IMG/VR virus record: IMGVR_UViG_3300025940_000009
Coordinates: 1-60,024 of that record
Length of the DNA stretch: 60,024 bases
Source: a virus
Strand: one strand, 5' to 3'
In this document: positions 38,973 through 46,789 of the stretch, in pieces
Position numbering within the stretch: the first letter of the stretch is position 1
How the letters are laid out: each line of letters begins with the position of its first letter
Notes under the pieces: generated by a model
What the model was told of the DNA's origin: nothing
Seen by the model: the letters and a program-made list of their open reading frames with translations, nothing else
Databases searched by the model: none
Position numbers and translations under genes: made by a program

Positions 38973-39749
38973 GTGGACATGGGCAGGCAGTTCCCCAAGG
39001 TGCAGGTCACTCGGAAATCCGGTGGCCTCATCGGTGGTCCCACGACTGACTACACGGCCTACACCGATCTGGAGCAGAGCGATCGGGGGGACGTGTTCGG
39101 CATGCGGGCGGCGCATCTTCAGGTGCACCATGGTGATGACGTCACACAGATCCAGTACCCCCAGCACCAGGCCGAGGAGATCTACGGATACGGCGGTCGT
39201 CGCTCGAAGGAGCATCCGATGGGGAGCAACGTCTATCGTTCGCACACCCATCAGGATCCGCACGAGAGCGGCCGGTTGTTCAACCTGGAGCACACCCAGG
39301 GGAACGATGTGGTGTACTCGCTGTTCTCCACCAAGGAGGGGCGCATCCACGCGCCGACGTTGCTCGGTGTTGCTGCCAACGACTCACGCATGCGCGGGCG
39401 GGAACTCCAGCCACCGGACGATCTCAGTGAACACTCGTCCCGGATGGTGCAGCACTTCCAACGCAAGGGTGTGGTTCCGGCATCAGCACCTACTGCTGTC
39501 ACCAACGAGCACGAGTTTGTGAAGTCGGAGTACCAACGGCCGGAGGCGCTGTACGTCTGGGGTGCTACCGACATCACGCCGCACGAGCACAAGGCTGGGC
39601 GGAACCTCGTGCGCTCTGTGCTCCGTGGCAAGCAGACGACCAGGTACGTCGACCAGATCGAGCAGCCGCACCTGCCGGGGATGGAGCCGCCACAGCGCTC
39701 ACGGTCGCAGTGGTTGTCCGATTGGGGTGCCCGACAGGTGCGGCATTGA
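38973..39749 (+). CDS. Lone rightward hypothetical protein
   Basis: 258 residues from GTG 38973 (ATG 38979 possible). A TACGCT element six bases upstream may give a leaderless mRNA. Gly/His/Gln-rich with FNLEHTQGNDVVYSLFSTK and a basic C-terminus (RSRSQWLSDWGARQ). Composition resembles the hypothetical proteins near the head genes (for example 50370). It is the only rightward gene between 31.6 and 42.1 kb. Confidence 0.55.
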   Translation: MDMGRQFPKVQVTRKSGGLIGGPTTDYTAYTDLEQSDRGDVFGMRAAHLQVHHGDDVTQIQYPQHQAEEIYGYGGRRSKEHPMGSNVYRSHTHQDPHESGRLFNLEHTQGNDVVYSLFSTKEGRIHAPTLLGVAANDSRMRGRELQPPDDLSEHSSRMVQHFQRKGVVPASAPTAVTNEHEFVKSEYQRPEALYVWGATDITPHEHKAGRNLVRSVLRGKQTTRYVDQIEQPHLPGMEPPQRSRSQWLSDWGARQVRH

Positions 39750-39811
39750 CACTCTTCATGGTCGAGATGGATATGGTGTTGCTTCCGACAACATCACCTT
39801 GTTTCCGGACG

Positions 39812-39863
39812 CATTGACATTGACAGCAGGCTCTGGTGCTGGCTCAAATCGTCAATGTCAATG
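39812..39863. repeat. Inverted pair of the 12-mer motif
   Basis: CATTGACATTGA (39812-39823) and TCAATGTCAATG (39852-39863) face each other across 28 bases, with 13-bp complementary arms. They lie between the ends of converging genes (39749 and 39876) and could form a hairpin. Confidence 0.75.
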
Positions 39864-39875
39864 ATGTTAGCGGAA

Positions 39876-40232
39876 TCAATCACGGGTGTCCCAGTCCCGT
39901 GGAGGATGGCGCACGAGGGCGCGGGCCGGGTAGGTGAGGGACCGGAAGACGTCCCCTCGGGAGAGCATGCGGCTCTTCCCCTTGGTGAGTACTACACCGC
40001 CCCACAGGCCGTTCTCACCATGGAGGACGGCCCATGACAGGCATGGGTTGACAGATGCCTGTGTCCAGTAGCACGTGGCACAGGCGCTGAAGGCGGCGGG
40101 ATCCGGCATGATCCCGCGACCGTCAGTCTCGTCAGGGAAGTCTGGGATGAAGAGGACTGGATCCATGCCGATGCAAGCGGCCTTCTCGGTCCACTCCCGC
40201 TTCTCCAGGTCGAACGGTGGCTTGACATACAT
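39876..40232 (-). CDS. whiB: WhiB-family transcription factor
   Basis: 118 residues. Four Fe-S cysteines fit C20 (KAACIG), C51 and C54 (CATC) and C64, followed by the turn GLWGG at 75-79 and a basic C-terminal tail (TYPARALVRHPPRDW). WhiB proteins carry a 4Fe-4S cluster and bind the primary sigma factor to change promoter choice; the phage TM4 protein WhiBTM4 blocks host WhiB2. RBS AAGGTTGC. A candidate regulator of the promoter families seen here. Confidence 0.9.
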   Translation of the reverse strand: MYVKPPFDLEKREWTEKAACIGMDPVLFIPDFPDETDGRGIMPDPAAFSACATCYWTQASVNPCLSWAVLHGENGLWGGVVLTKGKSRMLSRGDVFRSLTYPARALVRHPPRDWDTRD

Positions 40233-40293
40233 GCAACCTTCTACGAAAGGTCATGGAGGCCGGGGTCTGGAGCCGCCGGGTGGGTTGGGTCCT

Positions 40294-40599
40294 TCAGCGA
40301 CCCTCATCGAATCCTTCCTCGAACGGGAGTCGCAACTGCTCTGCTGATACAGCAACTGGCTCCCCGAAGCACGCTTGCAGGGCTGCCTGCACGAGAGCGC
40401 GCAGTTGGCCACTGGCCTCGGGGTTGGTGAGCACGATCCGCCTGGCCTCGTACGTGGGGATGCCACGTACCTGGGCGAGGATGTCGGTCAAGGCATCTTC
40501 CAGGCGCTGTTGGGTGACCTCCAGGAAGTAGTCGATGTTGATACCGGCAGCACGGGCTGCGACGGCGATGTTGTGCCAGGTGGGATCTTGCTTGCTCAT
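40294..40599 (-). CDS. Helical hypothetical protein
   Basis: 101 residues from ATG 40599 overlapping the previous stop. WHNIAVAARAAGINIDYF, a helix VTQQRLEDALTDILAQV and QLRALVQAALQACFGE. Acidic end. Unknown function. Confidence 0.5.
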   Translation of the reverse strand: MSKQDPTWHNIAVAARAAGINIDYFLEVTQQRLEDALTDILAQVRGIPTYEARRIVLTNPEASGQLRALVQAALQACFGEPVAVSAEQLRLPFEEGFDEGR

Positions 40600-41360
40600 G
40601 AGTTGGTGATGTCCTTCAGGCTGATGGGCTTGTCGAGGCTCTTCTTGGCGACCATCTTCTTCAGGTTCTCCAGCACCTGTGGGTCCAGCGTTGCCAACTC
40701 GTCGTACATGATGGTGATGGGCTCGTTGTTGACGACACCACCGCCACCACCGCCTATCGGTCCGAACTTGACAGGAGCGCCGTTCCACACGAAGCCGTTG
40801 GCACTACCACCGCTGGCCGCGAAGGAGTAGCCACTGCCACCGCCTCCGGCTCGAACACCACTGTGGCCGACACCACCACTCGCCATCCCACGAGGCGGCG
40901 GTACGGAACGGTCCACCCAGGGCGGGGTACCTGTTGCGTTCCTCGTGGTGTAGTACCAGAGATCCTTGGCCTGTCGTAGGTAGCAGTCTGGGATACGGCT
41001 CGTCTCAGCGATGTGGAGTGCTCTGGCCACAAAGTCACGTCCCGGCTTCTCCGGCGGCAGTATCGGGACGATGACGTAGTTGGCTGTTGCTGGAACCAAT
41101 CTCGGGATGTCGGGCTGGGGACGGCTGGAGTAGATCATCCGTGACCCGGTCGAGGTGCGGATGGACATGGTCTCGTACTCGATGGTGGCGAAGAGGGTGC
41201 TCTCTTCGTACAGGTGGCTGTTGGCGTAGACAAACGAGGCGATCAGGTTGGGCTCGCCCAAGAAGCACCATTGCGTGGTGACCTCAGGCTCGCAGATGCA
41301 GTTGATGTTGTGGTTGCCACAGGTCTTACAGCGGGCCAGTGGATCAGGTGTGTTGGGCAA
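40596..41360 (-). CDS. Gly-rich protein with N-terminal zinc motif
   Basis: 254 residues. CKTCGNHNINCIC at 11-23 is a probable zinc site. The middle is alpha/beta, and residues 165-215 are very rich in Gly and Ser (RAGGGGSGYSFAASGG, GPIGGGGGGVV), likely flexible. Helical C-terminus. Overlaps both neighbours. Function unknown. Confidence 0.55.
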   Translation of the reverse strand: MPNTPDPLARCKTCGNHNINCICEPEVTTQWCFLGEPNLIASFVYANSHLYEESTLFATIEYETMSIRTSTGSRMIYSSRPQPDIPRLVPATANYVIVPILPPEKPGRDFVARALHIAETSRIPDCYLRQAKDLWYYTTRNATGTPPWVDRSVPPPRGMASGGVGHSGVRAGGGGSGYSFAASGGSANGFVWNGAPVKFGPIGGGGGGVVNNEPITIMYDELATLDPQVLENLKKMVAKKSLDKPISLKDITNS

Positions 41361-41826
41361 GAGCGATCTCCTTCAGGAAGTCACTGACGGCTGTCTCCAG
41401 GTGCATGATGGCCCGGAGGTGCTTGATCGGGAAATCGCCGTCGAACAATGAGCGGACGATGGCGATGGTGACGTCTTCTGATGTCGGAATCACGTCATGC
41501 TGCACCTTGGGAGGTGCGGGGGTCTTGGCCGGTGCCGCCACCTTGGCCGGAGGGGCCTTGCGGGGGCCATCCTTGTAGGCGTCCTGCTCTTTGATCCAGT
41601 TCGCCGCCCACTCGTGAGCGTCGCGCTGGCGGGCGGGCACCGGGATCTTGTGAACCTGCCGGAGGTGGTTGCCCATGTCCCGGGTGTACTGCGGCTTCTT
41701 GCAGACCGGGCACCGGGCCTTCTTGGTCTGCGAGGGGTACGTCTTCTTGGGCTGGGAGATCTGCTCAGCCATCTCCTGTGCCCTGGTTGGTTCCGTCAAC
41801 ACACCGTTGTCACTGGTATCTGTCAT
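41344..41826 (-). CDS. C2H2 zinc-finger protein
   Basis: 160 residues from ATG 41826. CPVCKKPQYTRDMGNHLRQVH fits C-x2-C-x12-H-x4-H, a C2H2-like finger rare in bacteria but known in the Ros/MucR group and in phages. A Lys/Ala/Pro linker and a helical C-terminus follow. Likely DNA binding; may be a regulator. Confidence 0.6.
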   Translation of the reverse strand: MTDTSDNGVLTEPTRAQEMAEQISQPKKTYPSQTKKARCPVCKKPQYTRDMGNHLRQVHKIPVPARQRDAHEWAANWIKEQDAYKDGPRKAPPAKVAAPAKTPAPPKVQHDVIPTSEDVTIAIVRSLFDGDFPIKHLRAIMHLETAVSDFLKEIALAQHT

Positions 41827-42113
41827 GATGCCGCCCGTCGCTTGTTCCTGCGTGTGAGCGCAGCCATCTCCTGCTCCAGAAGCCACAGCCGGTACTGGGG
41901 CTTCTTCATGCCGACGTGGTCACCACGCCATTCCTTGTAGCCGTCCGGATAGATGTAGCGACGGCTTGACAGGTTGCCCTGGGCATCGATGATGTCCCGG
42001 CGCTCGGCGCTGCAACGCATGCAGCGCACGGTTAGCGGTATGCCCCATCGTGGCGTCCAGTCGCTGGGCACGTGGTCCATGGCGTGGCCGATGGCTTTGC
42101 ACTCGTCGTACAT
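41823..42113 (-). CDS. Zinc-binding-like protein, leaderless start
   Basis: 96 residues. C5, H9, H13 and RCMRC (31-35 region) suggest a metal site, followed by YIYPDGYKEWRG and a basic helical end. The ATG is eight bases after a -10. First gene of the leftward 42 kb operon. Confidence 0.55.
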   Translation of the reverse strand: MYDECKAIGHAMDHVPSDWTPRWGIPLTVRCMRCSAERRDIIDAQGNLSSRRYIYPDGYKEWRGDHVGMKKPQYRLWLLEQEMAALTRRNKRRAAS

Positions 42114-42121
42114 TGCCGCAC

Positions 42122-42170
42122 ATCGTAGGGTTCCGATGCCTTGCGTTGCAAGTCACAACATTGGTAATCT
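42122..42170. promoter_or_regulatory. Face-to-face overlapping promoters
   Basis: Leftward: TTGCAA (42146-42151), 18-base spacer, TACGAT (42122-42127), eight bases to ATG 42113. Rightward: TTGCGT (42141-42146), 18-base spacer, TAATCT (42165-42170), six bases to GTG 42177. The two -35 elements overlap, so polymerases should exclude each other. Confidence 0.65.
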
Positions 42171-42176
42171 TTGTCG

Positions 42177-43361
42177 GTGCCCGAAGAAGACTTCCACACC
42201 CGGCTGGATGTGGTAGGAGACAACCTCGTCATCTACCCCATTCCTGATCGGGACCCGTTGGTCATCGATCTGGACCGGCCGCGGCCCAAGCCCATCCGAT
42301 CGCCGGGGCAGGCGCTGGAAGCGCACCTGAAGATGTACAACTGGCTGCTCTCACCCCACGGCGAGGACCACGTGGCTCGGTTGTACCGGGCCTACACGGA
42401 TCCTGAGCGCAACCCTCGGAAGTCATACAACGAAGAGGAGCGCATGGCGGTCCGGGCGACTCAGATCTCCCTCTTTGCCCACAACTCCACCACCTATGTT
42501 TCCAGCGACATGCTGCACATCGTGGACAACCTCTCCAAGACGGAGTTCGGCGCCGACTTCTTCCACCTGACGGACGTGCCGGACAACGGCGGCGTCATCC
42601 TGTTCGAGCACACCCTTCAGGACGACCTGTTCGAGGTGGGTGACCCGATGCGCGAGATGATGCAGATCGCCGGGTTCGCCTATGCGTTCATGGGTCGGGA
42701 TGGCACCTATGTCACCGACTACAAGAAGATTGTTGCCGAATACAAACTGGTTGATGACAGTCCGGAGAAAGTCGAGACGGTCACCAAGCAGACCAAGGAG
42801 CACGGTGCTCTGGTAGTTGTGCCGCTCTATGACGCTGGGATGTACTTGGTCGAGGAAGGCGCTTGGCTCAATCGGGGCAGGCCGCAGGTGCTTCCCATGG
42901 CGCTCATGGCGGTCCCATTCGGGCCGATGTTGCATTACACCGAGGGCACCAATGCTGAGCGGGTCCGGCGCATCCTGCTGTCGCTGTTCCGGTTGATGTG
43001 GCAGCGGATCCTCCCCCGTGACCCGTGGATCCCCAAGCGGCACGAGCGGCGCCAGTTCGACCGCTTACGGAAGCACCCGCTGGAGGGCGAGCAGTACAAG
43101 GTCATCCACGTCCGCCGTTACGAGGGGCGCCAGCGCTTCGATGACCGTCATCCCATGGAGTCGGACGGCCTCCGCTGGAGCCGCCCGGCCGTGATCGTGC
43201 GGGGACACCCGAAGATGCAGTGGTACTCGTCCCTCGGTCCCGCCTATAACGAGGACGGGTCCTGGAACCTGGAGAGCCACCGGAAGATCTGGGTTGATGC
43301 CTACATCCGGGGTGATGGTGAGCCGGTGTGGAAGCACAACGTGACGGCCGTGATAAGGTAG
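42177..43361 (+). CDS. Large conserved hypothetical protein
   Basis: 394 residues from GTG 42177, six bases after a -10 (TTG 42171 possible). Alpha/beta protein with IVDNLSKTEFGADFFHLTD, VILFEHTLQDDL and a C-terminal part ending GHPKMQWYSSLGPAYN and HRKIWVDAYIRGDGEPVW, then TAVIR. The ending recalls phage proteins of unknown function that finish with a (W)V.P.I.GD pattern. No catalytic motif identified. Confidence 0.6.
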   Translation: MPEEDFHTRLDVVGDNLVIYPIPDRDPLVIDLDRPRPKPIRSPGQALEAHLKMYNWLLSPHGEDHVARLYRAYTDPERNPRKSYNEEERMAVRATQISLFAHNSTTYVSSDMLHIVDNLSKTEFGADFFHLTDVPDNGGVILFEHTLQDDLFEVGDPMREMMQIAGFAYAFMGRDGTYVTDYKKIVAEYKLVDDSPEKVETVTKQTKEHGALVVVPLYDAGMYLVEEGAWLNRGRPQVLPMALMAVPFGPMLHYTEGTNAERVRRILLSLFRLMWQRILPRDPWIPKRHERRQFDRLRKHPLEGEQYKVIHVRRYEGRQRFDDRHPMESDGLRWSRPAVIVRGHPKMQWYSSLGPAYNEDGSWNLESHRKIWVDAYIRGDGEPVWKHNVTAVIR

Positions 43362-43365
43362 TGCG

Positions 43366-43845
43366 ATGGCACCACCTGTAAGGCCGGTTGAAGACCGAAT
43401 CATCAAAGGACGGGGTTGCTGGCTTTGGGATGGTGCTAAGTCTGTTACTGGTTACAGCATGTGCTACGTCGGGCGTGGTCCGAACAAGGAGAACCTGTAC
43501 CGAATGGCACATCGTGTGGTGTATGAACATCTGGTGGGACCGATCCCTGAAGGACAAGATCTCCACCACACCTGCGGCAACAAGTGGTGTGTAAACCTAA
43601 GACATCTGGTACCGGTTACAGATTCTGAGCACCGGACGATTCATCATGCTGCCAATGCGCTGTGTGCCAATGGACTGCACCCGAAGGTCCCAGGAGAGAT
43701 GTGCAGCGCTTGTCGTCAAGCGAAGTACCGCCGGAACAATCAGCAGCGGCCATCGAGGGCAAGAGTGACAACACCTTGTCCTCGTTGTGGCCGCTCTGTG
43801 GGGGTTGGGTATCTGAGTCGGCATCTCCGCGGATGCCTGAGGTGA
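43366..43845 (+). CDS. HNH homing-type endonuclease
   Basis: 159 residues. CWLWDGAKSVTGYSMCYVG, AHRVVYEHLVGPIPEG, then DLHHTCGNKWCVNLRHL supply the HNH fold (H-H, then N and the CxxC-type structural residues). A C-terminal TPCPRCGRSV ... HLRGC finger may add DNA specificity. Base composition is visibly less GC-rich than its neighbours, suggesting recent acquisition. Confidence 0.85.
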   Translation: MAPPVRPVEDRIIKGRGCWLWDGAKSVTGYSMCYVGRGPNKENLYRMAHRVVYEHLVGPIPEGQDLHHTCGNKWCVNLRHLVPVTDSEHRTIHHAANALCANGLHPKVPGEMCSACRQAKYRRNNQQRPSRARVTTPCPRCGRSVGVGYLSRHLRGCLR

Positions 43846-44132
43846 CGCGCAAGAAGAAGCACCAGATCTTCGACGGCACCAAGGTCCACGTTCGGCGCAA
43901 GCAGTGTGCTACATGCATCTTTGGTAACAAGAGTCCAGTCGATGCTGAGCGAGTTGCTTCCATGATCAAGGAGTGTGGAGATATGGGTGCCATCCCTTGT
44001 CACCATCATCTTGGTGAGAAGATCAACCCGGTGTGCTTCGGCTTCTACTCGCTGGGCAACAACGTCTTGCTGCGGCTTGCTACGGCGATGGACGTCATCG
44101 AGTGGCACGGTGAAGATCCGCTCGTGACTTGA
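43842..44132 (+). CDS. Conserved small protein with CxxC and CH ligands
   Basis: 96 residues from GTG 43842. RRKQCATCIFGNKSPVDAERV, IPCHHHLG and VCFGFY provide four cysteines plus His in the order C-x2-C ... C-H ... C, a pattern I recall in several actinophage proteins. Possible zinc or Fe-S site. Confidence 0.55.
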   Translation: MTRKKKHQIFDGTKVHVRRKQCATCIFGNKSPVDAERVASMIKECGDMGAIPCHHHLGEKINPVCFGFYSLGNNVLLRLATAMDVIEWHGEDPLVT

Positions 44133-44158
44133 CCTTCAAGATTCCGAACCCGTAGAGT
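44129..44158 (+). promoter_or_regulatory. Promoter with partial operator in spacer
   Basis: TTGACC, 18-base spacer TTCAAGATTCCGAACCCG, TAGAGT. The spacer keeps TTCCGAACCC. Leader of about 45 bases contains the foldback CCCGTGACGAAACGGG and RBS AAGGAGA. Confidence 0.72.
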
Positions 44159-44209
44159 GTTGCGATCCCGTGACGAAACGGGTTTGTCAACACAACAAGG
44201 AGAACCGTC

Positions 44210-44965
44210 GTGAGGCGACTGCTAATCCTCGCTGTGCTCATGAGTGCAGCCTTTGCCGCCAATCTTGTTGACGACAGCAACCCTGCTGCCGCACAAGAGA
44301 CGTCACCTGAGCAACCGACCACGATGATCGGTGAGGCACCCCAACCACCCTCATCCGAGGCGACTCCTGTGGTCGCCGCGGCTCCGGAGGTAGCCGATCC
44401 CTTCGGGACTGGCATGCCGCTCTATGGCACACGGAACAACCCGTGGACGGCGATCATGCAGACCTGGCTCCGGGAGAACGGGTTCCGGCCCGGCCCATCG
44501 GATGCCTGGTTCGGTCTCCAGACCGAGAACGCTGTCAAGCGCTTCCAGCAGGCGGCGATCGATCAGGGTTTGTACTCTGGACCGGTCGACGGGGTCTGGT
44601 GGTGGGACGTCTCGCAGGCTCAGAAGGCCTACGTCGCTCCCGCAGCACCGGCTCCAGCGCCCGAGCCCGAGCAGGTGTCCGCTCCAACGCTGAGCGGGCG
44701 TTGCTCACAGTGGTCTGACAACGCACTCCGAGCGGGCTTCACGGCTTCTCAGTGGCCAACTGTTGATCGCCTCATGTGGCGAGAGTCCAACTGCCAGCCC
44801 GGTGCCTACAACCGTTCGGGTGCTTCCGGACTCATGCAGATCATGCCTATGTGGGCCGACGACTGTGGGGGGAGCCGGTCGGACCTGTTCGATCCGGATT
44901 TCAACCTCCGCTGTGCGGTGCACATCTACCACGTGTCGGGTTGGGGGGCCTGGAGCACCTACTGA
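44210..44965 (+). CDS. Secreted lytic transglycosylase with peptidoglycan-binding domain
   Basis: 251 residues from GTG 44210. Signal peptide (about 1-28), a Pro/Thr/Glu linker, a peptidoglycan-binding_1 domain (about 75-140, LRENGFRPGPSDAWFG ... VKRFQ), a Pro/Ala/Glu linker and a C-terminal lysozyme-like SLT domain with WRESNCQPGAYN (Glu192), SGASGLMQIMP and an YHVSGWGAW end. It should cut glycan strands outside the membrane. It is far from the lysis block, so a role in entry, exclusion or wall remodelling is possible. Confidence 0.85.
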   Translation: MRRLLILAVLMSAAFAANLVDDSNPAAAQETSPEQPTTMIGEAPQPPSSEATPVVAAAPEVADPFGTGMPLYGTRNNPWTAIMQTWLRENGFRPGPSDAWFGLQTENAVKRFQQAAIDQGLYSGPVDGVWWWDVSQAQKAYVAPAAPAPAPEPEQVSAPTLSGRCSQWSDNALRAGFTASQWPTVDRLMWRESNCQPGAYNRSGASGLMQIMPMWADDCGGSRSDLFDPDFNLRCAVHIYHVSGWGAWSTY

Positions 44966-44990
44966 TCCTACTGATTCTTCGGGTACCGTA

Positions 44991-45020
44991 TTGACAGACG
45001 GTCCGTCGACCTGTTAGCCA
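44991..45020 (+). promoter_or_regulatory. Promoter with consensus -35
   Basis: TTGACA, 18-base spacer GACGGTCCGTCGACCTGT, TAGCCA, eight bases to the ATG. GACGGTCCGTC in the spacer is palindromic. GGGTACCGT precedes it. Confidence 0.75.
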
Positions 45021-45028
45021 CTGCGCAC

Positions 45029-45235
45029 ATGGCTACTAGGCGGCGGGCCGTCGCCGCGCAACCCAAGCAACCTCCCAAGACCGCCGCTCAACCTTCCAAG
45101 ACCATCGAGCAACTGATCGAGGAGTATCAGGCGCTCGATGAGGAGTTGCGAGCACTGCGGGAGCGACATGACGGCCTGCGCCAAGAGATCGTGGCCCGTC
45201 TGAAGGACGCCGGACTGAGAGGGTTCGTACTGTGA
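45029..45235 (+). CDS. Small coiled-coil protein
   Basis: 68 residues. Basic Ala/Pro/Lys start, then a coiled coil KTIEQLIEEYQALDEELRAL. Predicted leaderless. Overlaps the next GTG. Confidence 0.55.
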   Translation: MATRRRAVAAQPKQPPKTAAQPSKTIEQLIEEYQALDEELRALRERHDGLRQEIVARLKDAGLRGFVL

Positions 45236-45567
45236 CGGTTGATGACAACACCGAAGAGAACCGTTCCTGGGCTCAGATGTTGATGGACACAGCCACCACC
45301 GTGGTGGTCCTCCAGGAGGAGTCCCAGAAGATCATCGAGATCATCATGACGCAGCACTGGGACATGCAGGCCTGCCCGTGCTGGATCTGCAAGGCTGGCC
45401 GGGATCTCGGCTTCCACCCGCGGCAGGACTACCAGGCGTGGAGTCATCCGGAGATGGCCAGGCCGAAAGTGATGGTTGACATGTGCATGTGTCGTAACAT
45501 CAAGGCGCCGGTCGTTTACACCCACGTGAAAGGCTGTCCCCATTTCCCGACTGGAGGGGCCGCTTGA
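45232..45567 (+). CDS. Cys-rich hypothetical protein
   Basis: 111 residues from GTG 45232. ACPCWICKAGRD, MCMCRN and HVKGCPH give seven cysteines/histidines in two clusters, suggesting zinc. Unknown function. Confidence 0.55.
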   Translation: MTVDDNTEENRSWAQMLMDTATTVVVLQEESQKIIEIIMTQHWDMQACPCWICKAGRDLGFHPRQDYQAWSHPEMARPKVMVDMCMCRNIKAPVVYTHVKGCPHFPTGGAA

Positions 45568-45619
45568 TGGGCACACTGGATGGGTGAGGTGGGAAGATCC
45601 GAACCGTGACGAAGGAAGC

Positions 45620-45736
45620 GTGCTCATCCGGATGGCGGCGACGCTCGGCCTTGCTGCGTACTGCCTGGTCGTCGCCCTGCTGGTGGCAGTCCTCGTCGTC
45701 ATCGGGATCTTCTGGATCGGCCTGCTGCTGGACTAG
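45620..45736 (+). CDS. 38-residue membrane peptide
   Basis: GTG 45620 after AAGGAAGC (ATG 45632 possible). Almost entirely hydrophobic: ATLGLAAYCLVVALLVAVLV then IGIFWIGLLLD. Third tiny membrane peptide in the window. Confidence 0.5.
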   Translation: MLIRMAATLGLAAYCLVVALLVAVLVVIGIFWIGLLLD

Positions 45737-45739
45737 GCC

Positions 45740-46009
45740 ATGATCCGGCCGGATGGGTTCTCCCTCACGCTGTCGTTCGCTGACGACGGCGAGATCTTCA
45801 TCGGCATCGAGATCAAGACGGCCGAGCCACACGATGTGGCCCTGCTGACTGAGGACGAGGCGCAGCACCTGGTAACGCTGCTACAGGAAACAGTAAACCG
45901 GACGGCTATCATCCGGGAGATGACCACGATGTTCCCGGAGCAGCGAGACTCCATCCTGGAGAACATCGTCTTCCGCTGGGGAGGTGGGTTCATTGGCGAG
46001 GGCACGTAA
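45740..46009 (+). CDS. Hypothetical protein
   Basis: 89 residues. A beta-sheet start (FSLTLSFADDGEIFIGIEI) and a helical end with EDEAQHLVTLLQETV. Unknown function. Overlaps the next gene by 26 bases. Confidence 0.55.
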   Translation: MIRPDGFSLTLSFADDGEIFIGIEIKTAEPHDVALLTEDEAQHLVTLLQETVNRTAIIREMTTMFPEQRDSILENIVFRWGGGFIGEGT

Positions 46010-46451
46010 CTATGCCGCTGAGTACGCCCGGCGCTCGCAGCGAGCCGTGGCGCAGGGGTATCAGGGCTATGGCCACTACCGACGCTCGGCGCACGGTGCC
46101 AAGGGGAAGTCGTCGCCCGGAGTTGTTGACATTGACAGGACGAGCACCCGCAAGCGCATCCACGAGCAGGTCGCCATCTACGATGCCGACTTCGAGGACG
46201 ACTGGCAGCGGGCTTCCTTCGGTTCCAGCCGGGTGAATGCTGCCATGTACAGCCCGAGCCGACAGGAACTGCGAGTCGAGTGGGTCAACGGCCCTGGTGG
46301 TGTGCCTTACCCGCCCTACGTCTACGACGCCGTGGGCTTCGCTGTGTGGGAGGAGTTCCGCTCGGCGGGCTCGCCGGGCCGATTTGTCAACAGCACGCTC
46401 AACTCGTTCCCGTACCGCCCGGCCCCTGAGTTCGCCAGTGAGTTCGGATGA
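45984..46451 (+). CDS. KTSC-like domain protein
   Basis: 155 residues from GTG 45984 (TTG 45993 possible). Basic N-terminal region, then SSRVNAAMYSPSRQELRVEW, YPPYVYDAVGFAVWEEF and SAGSPGRFVNSTL, which fits the KTSC pattern of small phage/bacterial domains. KTSC function is unknown. ATGA overlap with the next gene. Confidence 0.6.
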   Translation: MGSLARARNYAAEYARRSQRAVAQGYQGYGHYRRSAHGAKGKSSPGVVDIDRTSTRKRIHEQVAIYDADFEDDWQRASFGSSRVNAAMYSPSRQELRVEWVNGPGGVPYPPYVYDAVGFAVWEEFRSAGSPGRFVNSTLNSFPYRPAPEFASEFG

Positions 46452-46789
46452 GGACGCGCATCTACGGGCTCTGGCGGCTCTACATCGCCTTCGAGCGGCC
46501 CACGACCGAGAAGATGCTGCTCTCGGCGGCATGGATCCGTGAGTTGGCCCCGCCCTACCGCCGAGGCCGTGGTATCCGAATGCGCTGTGGTCACAACGCC
46601 GTGCAGGTCGGTTGGTGCAAGTCGAACCCCAACTCCGATGCTATGAAGCAGTTGGGTGGTTACAACATCAAGGCCAAGGCTGCTGAGATCGGAGGATGGG
46701 GTGCCCGACGTCATGCACCTGCTGAGGAAGACGGACGCCAAGGTGACGGTGACACGGTGCGGGCTGAGCATTCCGACGAAGACGGCTAA
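46448..46789 (+). CDS. Hypothetical basic protein
   Basis: 113 residues. MRTRIYGLWRLYIAFERP, RMRCGHNAVQVGWCK. Its last 29 codons overlap the next gene in another frame, and that part (EEDGRQGDGDTVRAEHSDEDG) looks unstructured, so the true end of selection may be earlier. Confidence 0.45.
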   Translation: MRTRIYGLWRLYIAFERPTTEKMLLSAAWIRELAPPYRRGRGIRMRCGHNAVQVGWCKSNPNSDAMKQLGGYNIKAKAAEIGGWGARRHAPAEEDGRQGDGDTVRAEHSDEDG

